Source of the DNA: Aeromicrobium camelliae
GTDB taxonomy: Bacteria; Actinomycetota; Actinomycetes; Propionibacteriales; Nocardioidaceae
NCBI RefSeq assembly: GCF_003850045.1
Contig: NZ_RQJX01000002.1
Span: 1-64,000 of the forward strand
Length of the DNA stretch: 64,000 nt
Direction of reading: 5' to 3'
Shown: one piece after another, positions 1 to 7,733 of the stretch
Layout: each line of letters opens with the position of its first letter
Numbering within the stretch: the first letter of the stretch is position 1
Notes under the pieces: model-generated
What the model saw: the letters and a program-made list of their open reading frames with translations, nothing else
What the model was told of the DNA's origin: nothing
The model's database searches: none
Position numbers and translations under genes: made by a program

Positions 1-969
1 GCATCCGGGGTATCTGCAGGTGCCGTCTCTGTAGCGGATGGCGTTTTTCAGGTGGTCCGGTGGTGAGTATCCGCGGTAGCTGGCGGCGAGAACATCGTCC
101 TTGTCGTCGGTGGTGAGCCGGTACCAGAACGGGTTGCCGCTCGTGGCGAGTGTGCGGAGGATGTTCGCGGGGATGATCCAGTCGCGGTCGGCGCTGATCG
201 CGGGCTGGTCGTCGATTCCTGCCAGGGTGGAGGCGGGAACCATCACGCCGATCGCCATGTTCGGGGTGCGTGCGGGTTCGTTGTCGGGGTCGATGTGGTC
301 GAGCGCGTCGACGAGCAGGTCGGCGCGGCGCTGGTGCAGGGTCCGGTCGTCGTCACTCAGTGACCTCGCTGCGTGGTCGAGTCGCTGATCGATCCCAGCC
401 AGGACATACGACGGGAGATTCTCGGCGTACAGGCTGCCGGTGCCGTCCTCATCGTGGTGGATGGTGACCGACCGCTCCGCGACGATGTCCTCGTAGCGCT
501 TCTCGACCTCGTCGGGTTCGACGCGGGCGATGAACCGCTTCACCCACCGGCGCAGCTCACCGACGGTGTGCGTGGCCGCGAAAGCCACCGAACGTGCGTC
601 CAAACGCGCGATCGAACGCTCTTTGGTCAACTTCCATGCGCCGTTCGCGAGCACTGACACCCGTGCGGCATCGAGGGCTCCTTCCGAGAAGGCTCTCCAT
701 ACCGCGGGGAGGTCGTCGCGGGCGGTTTCCGCCTCGTGGATCCGGCTCGCAGCCTGGTGTTCGGACCACCCGTTCGCCTGCGCCATTACCGACCGGACGG
801 CCGCGAGCGCGAGGTCCTGCTGCTGCGGCTCCACCTCCCGCTCGATCCGATCGCGTTCTGCGTCGAGGACCTTGAGGGTTGCCGACCAGACGCGGTACTC
901 GGCGCGGGCACGCTCGACCTGCAGCACGCCCAACTCTGCGATGCGCTGGTCGCTCGTTTCCCCGATCAT
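1..969 (-). CDS. DUF222/HNH endonuclease (13E12 repeat family), 3' end outside window
   Basis: The minus strand is open from ATG at 969 to the window edge (323 codons). It begins MIGETSDQRIAEL and ends RDGTCRYPGC, the start of the HNH nuclease module; the rest lies beyond base 1. The N-terminal two thirds look like the helical DUF222 domain that precedes HNH in the multicopy actinobacterial 13E12 family. Family members are presumed DNases of unknown role and are often found as several divergent copies per genome. A -10-like TAGATT sits 6 nt before the ATG, so the mRNA may be leaderless. The family assignment is firm; the role is unknown. Confidence 0.85.
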   Translation of the reverse strand, partial: MIGETSDQRIAELGVLQVERARAEYRVWSATLKVLDAERDRIEREVEPQQQDLALAAVRSVMAQANGWSEHQAASRIHEAETARDDLPAVWRAFSEGALDAARVSVLANGAWKLTKERSIARLDARSVAFAATHTVGELRRWVKRFIARVEPDEVEKRYEDIVAERSVTIHHDEDGTGSLYAENLPSYVLAGIDQRLDHAARSLSDDDRTLHQRRADLLVDALDHIDPDNEPARTPNMAIGVMVPASTLAGIDDQPAISADRDWIIPANILRTLATSGNPFWYRLTTDDKDDVLAASYRGYSPPDHLKNAIRYRDGTCRYPGC

Positions 970-1030
970 GTTCCTAATCTAGAGAAGGCCACCGACACTT
1001 TTCGCCCCTTGTGCACAGCGCCTGATCGGA

Positions 1031-1250
1031 TGGTCGAGTAGGCCCGAGGAACGAGGGGCAATGGAGCCGTGGCAATGGGGGCGTAGCCGCCACGGAGCGA
1101 GACCACGTCACGCTGATGGTCTCGATACGCGGCTCGCAGAGCTCGCCGCTACTCGACCACCTAAACCGGACATAGGTGGTCGAGTAGGAGGTCGCTCAGC
1201 GACCGACGATCGAGACCACTGCGTCAACTGGTCTCACTCCGTGGCAACCG
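1031..1250. repeat. Dispersed palindromic intergenic repeat, two units
   Basis: Two adjoining units of a repeat family found at five intergenic places in this window. Unit one runs from TGGTCGAGTAG at 1031 to CTACTCGACCACCTA at 1149-1163. Unit two starts with TAGGTGGTCGAGTAG at 1173-1187, then GAGGTCGCTCAGCGACCGAC and CGAGACC, ending near GTGGCAACC. The ends are inverted copies of each other, so the transcript could fold. There is no ORF with coding character. It fills most of the gap between the HNH gene and the Fe-S protein gene. Confidence 0.85.
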
Positions 1251-1282
1251 GGCCCGGGCTCGAGCGCCTCGCCCTGGGAATG

Positions 1283-1316
1283 GCGAAGGCCCCGCACTTT
1301 CGTGCGGGGCCTTCGC
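1283..1316 (-). terminator. Terminator hairpin after Fe-S protein gene
   Basis: A perfect 15-bp stem (1283-1297 with 1302-1316) with a TTTC loop lies 10 bp past the stop of the minus-strand Fe-S gene. There is no strong U-tract, as is common in high-GC actinobacteria. Confidence 0.85.
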
Positions 1317-1325
1317 TGGTGCGGA

Positions 1326-4184
1326 TCAGGACTTCTTGTCGTCGTCCTCGATGGCGTCGAGCTCTTCGTTGCGCTCGGCGGTCTCGTGGTCGGCGTGCGG
1401 GTCGCCCTCGTAGAGCTCCTCGGCCGGGGCGTCGTCGTTGTCCTTGGTGGCCGGGATCTCGGGCCGGTCGTCGTCGGCGTTGATGACCTCACCTTGCGGG
1501 TCGGTCGCGTCGCCGAACTCGGGCGCCGTCTGCTCGGGCTTGGGCTCCTCGGCTTCCTTGGTCACGGACTCGGCCTCCTCGTTGCTGGGCTCACTGGGCT
1601 CGGACTGCTCGGAAGCAGTCGCCTCAGCATCGTCCTCGGACTTCTCCTCCGCAACTTCGTCAGCCGAGACGACCTCGCCCTCGCCGGCCTCCTCGACCGT
1701 CTCGGTGCGGCCACCGTGGCCCTTGCCTTCCTCATCGACGGCGATGTTGCTCTCCGCCGCGATCTCGATGTCCTCCTGGCGGTCATGCGTGATCGGTTCG
1801 TTGAGGTCAGCCTTGTCGCCCTCGTCCGATTCGCCGGTCACGGTCGCCTTGGCACCCGCGCCGGCCTCCTCGGTGTCCGAGATGGTCGCGTCGTCGGCGC
1901 GGTCCTCGGCGTCGGGCTCCGCCTCCGTGGCCTTGTCCTCGTCGCCTCCACCGGTCGCCGCGGCAGCGGTGGCAGCCTCAGCCTCGCTCACCACGGCCTC
2001 GGTCTCCTCGGCCGTGGGTTCGCGCTTGACCGACGCGAGGAGCATCTGGGCGACGTCGAGCACCTCGACCTCGACCCGCGCCTCACCCGCGGCCTGCTTG
2101 GCCGTCAGACCGTCCGACAGCATCACGCGGCAGAACGGGCAGCCGACGGCGATCTGGTCGGCACCGGTCGCGATGGCTTCCTCGGTGCGGTTGATGTTGA
2201 TGCGGGACCCGAGGGTCTCCTCCATCCACATGCGCGCGCCACCGGCGCCACAGCAGAACGACTTCTCGCTGTTGCGCGGCATCTCGGCGTACGTCGAACC
2301 GGGGATCGCGCCGAGCAGCTCGCGCGGGGGCTCGTAGACCTGGTTGTGGCGACCGAGGAAGCACGGGTCGTGGTAGGTGATCGTGTTCTGCGGTTCGCCT
2401 GCGGCCGGCGGGACCGGCTTGAGCTTGCCCTCACGCACGAGGCGGTTGAGCAGCTGCGTATGGTGCACGACCTCGAGCTCGACACCGAACTGCGCGTACT
2501 CGTTCTTCAGCGTATTGAAGCAGTGGGCGCAGGTGGAGACGACCTTCTTGACCTTGGTCTCCTTGAAGACCTCGGCGTTCTCCATCGCGAGCTGCATGAA
2601 GACGATCTCGTTGCCGGCGCGGCGAGCGGGATCACCCGAGCAGGTCTCGCCGTCACCCAGCACCGCGAAGTCGACGCCCGCGATGTTCAGCAGCTCGGCG
2701 ACGGCCTGCGTGGTCTTCTTCGCACGGTCCTCGAAGGCGCCGGCGCAGCCGACCCAGAACAGCCAGTCGACCTCGTCGAGGCTCTCGACGTCGACGCCGA
2801 CCTGCTTGACCTCGAAGTCGAGATCCTTGGCCCAGGCCATGCGGTCCTTGGGGTTCATGCCCCACGGGTTCCCCTTGCGCTCGAGGCCCTTGAAGATGTT
2901 GTTGAGCTCGGCGGGGAAGTTGGACTCGACGAGCACCTGGTAGCGGCGCATGTTGTCGATGTGGTCGACGTGCTCGATGTCGACGGGGCACTGCTGCACG
3001 CAGGCACCGCAGTTGGTGCAGGACCACAGCACGTCCGGATCGATGACGCCGAAGAGCTCCTCGCTACCGATGAGCGGACGTTCGAGCTCACGCTGCTGCA
3101 CCTCGGTGAGCGTGTCGCCGTCCTGCTCGAGCAGCGGGATCTTGGCGTAGGCGTGCTCGCGCAGGCCCATGACGAGCAGCTTCGGGCTGAGCGGCTTCTC
3201 GGTGTTCCAAGCGGGGCACTGGCTCTGGCAGCGACCACACTCGGTGCACGTGGTGAAGTCGAGGATGCCCTTCCAGCTGAAGTCCTCGACCTTGCCGACA
3301 CCGAGCTTCTCGAAGTCCTCTTCCTCGAGGTCCTCCATCTTCTCCATCGACAGCTGCTCGCCACCGAGGTACAGCGGGACGAGGCCGCCGAGCGCGACGT
3401 TCCCGTCGGACTCGCGCTTGAAGTAGATGTTGAACCACGCGGTGAAGCGGTGCCAGGCGACGCCCATCGTGATGTTGCGGGCCAGGACGGCCAGCCACAC
3501 CATCGCCATGAGGATCTTGGCGAGGGCCACGACGACGATGACGTTCTCGGCGCCGGTCGCCGACAGGCCGCCGAACAAGGTCTCGCCGATCCAGCCGGTC
3601 AGCGGGAAGTGCGCGAGGTTCGCGTCCTCGGAGCCCTCAACCTGCAGCAGGCGGTACTCCGACGCGCGGATGAAGATGCCCGCGAGGCCCTCGCCGAGGA
3701 TGATCAACTCGACGAAGTACGCCTGCCAGAAGGTCGAGCCGAAGAAGCGGCTCTGGCGCGCGAGGCGCTTGGGGTGGTGCTTCTGGCGATAGATGATGAG
3801 GTACGCGATGCCGATGACCGTCAGCCAGGACAGCGCCTCGGTGAGCCAGATGAACGGATACCAGGTGCCGATGATCGGCAGCATGAAGTGCGGGTTCCAC
3901 ACCTGGAAGTAACCGGTGAGAACGGCCGAGCTCAGGTAGATGAAGCCGGCGAACACCAGCCAGTGCATGATGCCGATCCAGGTCCACTGGAGCATGCGCG
4001 TGTGGCCGACGGTCTCCTTGAGCATCGTGGCCAGCCGCTTGCCCGGCTGATCGGTGCGTCCGACCGCGGGCTGGCCCGCGCGCATGACGCGGAGCATCTG
4101 ATTGACGCCGACGACGGCCAGGTAAACCGCGACTGCGGTGACGGCAAGCGAGATCACTCCCGCGACGATCGAGACCGTGCTCAT
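1326..4184 (-). CDS. Membrane-bound Fe-S heterodisulfide-reductase-like oxidoreductase
   Basis: 952 residues. The N-terminal ~240 residues hold about five to six membrane segments. Two ferredoxin-type 4Fe-4S motifs follow, CTECGRCQSQCP (about 313) and CTNCGACVQQCP (about 385). Then come two CCG cysteine-rich domains (for example HDPCFLG near 604 and SFCCGAGGARM near 643), as in heterodisulfide reductase subunit D and GlpC. This is the architecture of the conserved actinobacterial 'iron-sulfur-binding reductase' (Rv0338c-like) and FadF-type proteins, thought to pass electrons between a soluble dehydrogenase and the quinone pool; the substrate is not known. Residues after about 720 form a long Glu/Asp/Ala-rich tail. 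The start is supported by GGAGGA 6 nt upstream. Confidence 0.85.
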   Translation of the reverse strand: MSTVSIVAGVISLAVTAVAVYLAVVGVNQMLRVMRAGQPAVGRTDQPGKRLATMLKETVGHTRMLQWTWIGIMHWLVFAGFIYLSSAVLTGYFQVWNPHFMLPIIGTWYPFIWLTEALSWLTVIGIAYLIIYRQKHHPKRLARQSRFFGSTFWQAYFVELIILGEGLAGIFIRASEYRLLQVEGSEDANLAHFPLTGWIGETLFGGLSATGAENVIVVVALAKILMAMVWLAVLARNITMGVAWHRFTAWFNIYFKRESDGNVALGGLVPLYLGGEQLSMEKMEDLEEEDFEKLGVGKVEDFSWKGILDFTTCTECGRCQSQCPAWNTEKPLSPKLLVMGLREHAYAKIPLLEQDGDTLTEVQQRELERPLIGSEELFGVIDPDVLWSCTNCGACVQQCPVDIEHVDHIDNMRRYQVLVESNFPAELNNIFKGLERKGNPWGMNPKDRMAWAKDLDFEVKQVGVDVESLDEVDWLFWVGCAGAFEDRAKKTTQAVAELLNIAGVDFAVLGDGETCSGDPARRAGNEIVFMQLAMENAEVFKETKVKKVVSTCAHCFNTLKNEYAQFGVELEVVHHTQLLNRLVREGKLKPVPPAAGEPQNTITYHDPCFLGRHNQVYEPPRELLGAIPGSTYAEMPRNSEKSFCCGAGGARMWMEETLGSRININRTEEAIATGADQIAVGCPFCRVMLSDGLTAKQAAGEARVEVEVLDVAQMLLASVKREPTAEETEAVVSEAEAATAAAATGGGDEDKATEAEPDAEDRADDATISDTEEAGAGAKATVTGESDEGDKADLNEPITHDRQEDIEIAAESNIAVDEEGKGHGGRTETVEEAGEGEVVSADEVAEEKSEDDAEATASEQSEPSEPSNEEAESVTKEAEEPKPEQTAPEFGDATDPQGEVINADDDRPEIPATKDNDDAPAEELYEGDPHADHETAERNEELDAIEDDDKKS

Positions 4185-4353
4185 GGGATCCTCCGGATCG
4201 GACCGTACAGGTGGTGCTGAGACTAGTCGCCCGAATGCGGCCTATCTCACTAAGGCTGTCCATACCGGGCGAGTTCGTTCACGCGCTGGTCATGTTACCC
4301 GGGGGTAACGAGTGCGCCAGTCGCGGCCCGCGCTGAGGCCGCCGTCGCGCAGC

Positions 4354-5526
4354 TCAGTCCAGCGCTGCAACGTCCTCCGGAATGGCGGCGACGGCGAACG
4401 CGGCAACGACGGCGACGGCGCCGAAGGCCCAGCCGTAACCCGCTGCCGTGACGACGGCTCCGAGGACCGGTGGGACCGCTGCCGCGGTCAGGTACTGGCC
4501 GGTGTTCTGGATGCCGAAGGCCCGGCCCGACCAGAACGGACCCGCTCGCTCGGCGACGGCGGTGAAGGCGAGCCCGTTGTCGGCCACCGTGACGACGGTC
4601 GCCACGACCGCCAGCCCGATGCCGAGTGAGTTCCCTTCGAGCAGTCCGAGTCCGAGCATGACCGCCGCGGCGGCGATCGCCACCCACCGCATGGGCCGCA
4701 GCCGCGAGCCGAGACGGTCGGACCACCAGCCGACACCGATTCGTCCGCCGGCAGACAGCACATGCGTCACGGCGACGAGGGCGGAGGCGGCGGTCGTCGA
4801 CCACCCGTGGGCGTCGATGAGCCACAGCAGCATGAACGTCCAGATGGCGTACTGGGGAACCACCAGCAGCGCCGAGGCGACGTGGATGCGCACGAGCGTG
4901 CGCTGGCCGCGGTAGGGGTTGTCGGGACGAGAACCGGAGAAGGCGGCGGGCCGTTCGGGTCGCGGCGGATCGACGATGGCGAGCGACGCGAGCGTCGCGA
5001 CCGCCGCCGACGCCGTCACCGTGAGGATCGCCGGGCGGAGGCCGGCCGCGTCGACGACGTTCGGGACGAGCAACGCCGCCGCGCCCACACCCAGCGGCAG
5101 GGCGGTCTGGCGGATGCCCATGGCGAGCCCGCGGCGGCGCACCGGGAACCAGCCGACGACCAGCCGGCCGCTCGCTGCGTTGGTGCTGGCCGCGCCGAGA
5201 CCGCAGAGGAAGAACCAGGCGCCGAGGGCGGTCAGCGAGCTGGTGGTGAAGGCGCCGGCCGCGCCGACCGTCACGAGCGAGAGCCCGGCCACCATCGCGA
5301 GACGTTCGCCGAAGCGGTCGACGACCGCACCCCACGCGACGAGACTCAGCATCGTGCCGACCGTGGGAGCGGCGGCGAGGGCTCCCGCGGACACCAGGCT
5401 GACGTCCTCGGTCAGGTGCAGATGCGGAATGAGGAAGGGTGGCGTGCTGACCACGAGCGTCCCGGCGAGCTGCCCGAACATGCCGACGGCCAGCATCAAC
5501 CACGGGCTCGGCGCGGGTCGGGTCAC
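4354..5526 (-). CDS. MFS transporter
   Basis: About 390 residues with roughly 12 hydrophobic segments and typical MFS features, including a Gly-rich TM1, FGERLAMVAG in the loop 2-3 region and repeated helices in the second half. I placed the start at GTG 5526, which overlaps the stop of the upstream deaminase gene (GTGA). Longer versions of this frame run through the deaminase gene and are not credible. The overlap shows translational coupling, so this carrier is probably co-transcribed with the deaminase, perhaps moving a nucleobase or related metabolite. That substrate is inferred from position only. Confidence 0.8.
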   Translation of the reverse strand: MTRPAPSPWLMLAVGMFGQLAGTLVVSTPPFLIPHLHLTEDVSLVSAGALAAAPTVGTMLSLVAWGAVVDRFGERLAMVAGLSLVTVGAAGAFTTSSLTALGAWFFLCGLGAASTNAASGRLVVGWFPVRRRGLAMGIRQTALPLGVGAAALLVPNVVDAAGLRPAILTVTASAAVATLASLAIVDPPRPERPAAFSGSRPDNPYRGQRTLVRIHVASALLVVPQYAIWTFMLLWLIDAHGWSTTAASALVAVTHVLSAGGRIGVGWWSDRLGSRLRPMRWVAIAAAAVMLGLGLLEGNSLGIGLAVVATVVTVADNGLAFTAVAERAGPFWSGRAFGIQNTGQYLTAAAVPPVLGAVVTAAGYGWAFGAVAVVAAFAVAAIPEDVAALD

Positions 5527-6005
5527 GAGGAGGCGGCTTCGTGGAACGGGGCGAGCCCCTCCTCGCCGAGGACCGGTCCGGTCACGTCGATGTCGGCGTC
5601 GGCAGCCGCGATCACCTCGGCGCATCGCAGGGTGAAGCTGACAGGACTCGGGTAGATCGCACGGATGTCGGGGGCGGCGGCGCCGTAGACGACGCGGGAC
5701 ACCCGGGCCCAGGCCAGCGCGGCACTGCACATCGGGCAGGGCTCGCCGCTCGCGTACATCGTGGCTCCGAGAAGCGCGCCGCGATCGGTATCGGCGACGG
5801 CGCGGATCGCGTCGAGCTCGGCGTGCGAGGTCGGATCCCCGCTCTGCGCGAAGGCGTTCTGACCCGTGGCGAGCACGCGGCCATCAGCAGCGACGAGGAC
5901 GGCAGCGAACGGGGAGTTGCCGGCGGCGAGGGTGTCCCAGGCGAGCCGCAGTGCGTGCTCCATGTGCTCGCGGTCGGCCGGTGTCAGGGTGTCGGGGACA
6001 GTCAC
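5523..6005 (-). CDS. Nucleoside/guanine deaminase family (CDA fold)
   Basis: 160 residues with the zinc-binding signature of cytidine-deaminase-like enzymes: SHAELDAIR (His ligand and catalytic Glu) and EPCPMCSAAL (PCxxC ligands). Length and the order of motifs fit guanine deaminase or the nucleoside deaminase family next to TadA. Because the essential tRNA deaminase TadA usually has a different context, I prefer a small-molecule nucleobase/nucleoside deaminase. GTG start at 6005; TAGGGT (6012-6017 on the minus strand) lies 6 nt upstream, so translation is probably leaderless. It overlaps the MFS gene downstream by 4 nt. Confidence 0.8.
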   Translation of the reverse strand: MTVPDTLTPADREHMEHALRLAWDTLAAGNSPFAAVLVAADGRVLATGQNAFAQSGDPTSHAELDAIRAVADTDRGALLGATMYASGEPCPMCSAALAWARVSRVVYGAAAPDIRAIYPSPVSFTLRCAEVIAAADADIDVTGPVLGEEGLAPFHEAASS

Positions 6006-6037
6006 GGGGCCACCCTACGATCGGCCGTCGCCGGGGC

Positions 6038-6490
6038 TCAGAGGTACTTCTTCATTCCGACGTGGCTGGCGGTGTAGCCGAGGCGCTCGTAGAAGCGGTG
6101 CGCGTCCTTGCGCTGCGCGTTCGACGTCAGCTGGATGCGCGCGACACCGCGTAAGCGCGCCTCGTCCTCGATGTACTGCATGAGTTCACCGCCGAGACCC
6201 TGACCGCGAAGGTGTGACGCCGTGCGGACGGATTCGACCTGGCAGTACAGCGCTCCGTTGCCGTTCAGCATCCGCATGTACGTCACCTGCGCCGTCACGA
6301 CGACCACGCCGTCCAGCTCACCCACCAGGAGTCGCTGATGCGCGTCGCGGGTGATCTCGTCGAGCGCGGCCAGGAGTTCGGGGGTCGGCTCGGTGGGCTC
6401 GTCGGCGTAGTAGTGCATCGAGTCCTCGGCGGTGAGCGCGAGGATCGCGGGCAGATCGGCCGGGGTGGCGTCGCGGATGTGCAGCCTCAT
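6038..6490 (-). CDS. GNAT-family N-acetyltransferase
   Basis: 150 residues. It opens MRLHIRDATPADLPAIL, the usual GNAT beginning, and carries the acetyl-CoA-binding loop HLRGQGLGGELM (Q/RxxGxG/A) and the late ARLRGVARIQLTSN...RFYERLGY pattern. The acceptor substrate cannot be read from sequence. The ATG at 6490 overlaps the stop of the NUDIX gene (ATGA), so the two form a coupled pair. Upstream in-frame extensions would run into that gene and are rejected. Confidence 0.85.
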   Translation of the reverse strand: MRLHIRDATPADLPAILALTAEDSMHYYADEPTEPTPELLAALDEITRDAHQRLLVGELDGVVVVTAQVTYMRMLNGNGALYCQVESVRTASHLRGQGLGGELMQYIEDEARLRGVARIQLTSNAQRKDAHRFYERLGYTASHVGMKKYL

Positions 6491-7041
6491 GGCAGGACAC
6501 ACAGGTGAGCGAGGGCCTGCTTGAGCAGGTGGCCGCGGCCGCCTTCGAGCTCGTTGAGGATGCCGGGCATCGCGGCGTCCTCGGGGGTGAGCCAGGTGAG
6601 TTCGAGGGCGTCCTGGCGCGGGTCGCACTCGCCCGTGACGGGCACGATGTAGGCCAGCGCGACGGCGTGCTGGCGCGCGTCGTACATCGGCGTGACGCCG
6701 GGAACCGGAAAGTACTCGGCGACCGTGAACGGCGTGATGGACGGCGGGACCTGCGGGAAGGCGGTCGGGCCGAGGTCCTTCTCGAGATTGCGGATCAGTG
6801 CGCCGCGGATCGATTCGCCGTGCAGTACCCGGCCTGACACGAGCGTGCGCGTGATCCCGCCGGTCTGTGCGGAGCCGCGGAGCAGGAGACCCACGTGCTC
6901 GACCTGACCGAGCGCGTCGACCCTGATGGGGACCGCCTCGACGTAGAGGATCGGCACGCGTGCTCGCGTCTCTTCGAGCTGGAACTCCGAGAGCCAGCCA
7001 GGATTCGGGTCAGGGGTGCGGACCGAAGGCATGGTGCCCAT
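6487..7041 (-). CDS. NUDIX-fold protein (DUF4916-like)
   Basis: 184 residues. The segment GRVLHGESIRGALIRNLEKD is a NUDIX box (G-x5-E-x7-R-x-x-E) in which the first Glu of the REUxEE core is Asn, so metal-dependent hydrolysis may be weak or altered. The family resembles the actinobacterial DUF4916 NUDIX group. The N-terminus has two possible starts (M1 and M4). It is coupled by a 4-nt overlap to the GNAT gene. Substrate unknown. Confidence 0.75.
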   Translation of the reverse strand: MGTMPSVRTPDPNPGWLSEFQLEETRARVPILYVEAVPIRVDALGQVEHVGLLLRGSAQTGGITRTLVSGRVLHGESIRGALIRNLEKDLGPTAFPQVPPSITPFTVAEYFPVPGVTPMYDARQHAVALAYIVPVTGECDPRQDALELTWLTPEDAAMPGILNELEGGRGHLLKQALAHLCVLP

Positions 7042-7058
7042 TGTGATCGATGAACGGT

Positions 7059-7724
7059 TCAGGAGCTGGCTGACGCCGCCGCAGCCGGCGCGATCATCGC
7101 CACCATGAGGGCAGCTTGCGCGCCTGCGATCGCGTCCTTGACCCCGGCGCTCGCCCAGTCACCCTCGCTGATCTTCTCGGCCGCCGCCTTCGCCTGCTTG
7201 CGCTCGTGCTTGTCGACGACGAGCTTGAGTTGATCGCTCGCGTGGAGCAGGCCGATCAGCGGTCCGGTGCGCTCGTCGGCCGGCTGACCCTGCAGGAGGG
7301 ACGCACGTACTCGCGCGCGCAACTCCTCGCGTCCGGCCATGTCAACGACCTCATGACGCTGCAACGCGAAGCCGAGGAACTTCTCGTCCAGGGCGCGCAT
7401 TTGACCGTTCTCGCAGAGACGTCGGTAGGCGTTCTTGATGCCGTTCTTGCCCATGCGGGTCACCGCATCGGCCGCTCTGCGCTTCTTGCCGTCGCGAATA
7501 CGATCGAGTGCGGCGTCGATCTCCGGGTCGGGTACGGGTGCGCCATCCACCACGAAGACCTTCACCTTCTTCTTGCCGTGGGCCTCGACTCCGACGCGGC
7601 CCTCCTTGACGAGGTCGAGCAGGTGCGCTCCGCCGAGGATCGCGTCGTTGCTGGCGCTGTTGATCTGCAGCTTGTGACTGTTCGGGTCGGTCGCAATGAG
7701 GATGAGGTCGGTGGCGATGCCCAT
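7059..7724 (-). CDS. GPP34 (GOLPH3/Vps74-like) family protein
   Basis: 221 residues. The pattern LILIATDPNSHKLQINSAS...ILGGAHLLDLVKEGRV, followed by a middle part DRIRDGKKRRAADAVTRMGK and an Ala-rich end, matches the GPP34 family, the bacterial relatives of the eukaryotic PI4P-binding Golgi protein GOLPH3. In actinobacteria these proteins are common and of unknown function, possibly peripheral membrane proteins. TAAGCT (7731-7736, minus) lies 6 nt before the ATG, pointing to a leaderless transcript. Confidence 0.8.
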   Translation of the reverse strand: MGIATDLILIATDPNSHKLQINSASNDAILGGAHLLDLVKEGRVGVEAHGKKKVKVFVVDGAPVPDPEIDAALDRIRDGKKRRAADAVTRMGKNGIKNAYRRLCENGQMRALDEKFLGFALQRHEVVDMAGREELRARVRASLLQGQPADERTGPLIGLLHASDQLKLVVDKHERKQAKAAAEKISEGDWASAGVKDAIAGAQAALMVAMIAPAAAASASS

Positions 7725-7733
7725 GACCGCAGC

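Noticed and set aside
1-969. Prophage or mobile island marked by the HNH gene
   Set aside because: DUF222/HNH genes are a resident multicopy family; no integrase, tRNA target or phage genes are nearby.
1302-4220. 972-codon plus-strand ORF opposite the Fe-S reductase
   Set aside because: It mirrors the minus-strand gene, has no recognisable domain and low-complexity Leu/Val/Asp composition. Long antisense frames are normal at this GC content.
5523-6005. Essential tRNA adenosine deaminase TadA
   Set aside because: Motifs are shared with TadA, but coupling to a transporter and the extended, less basic sequence fit a small-molecule deaminase better; not excluded.
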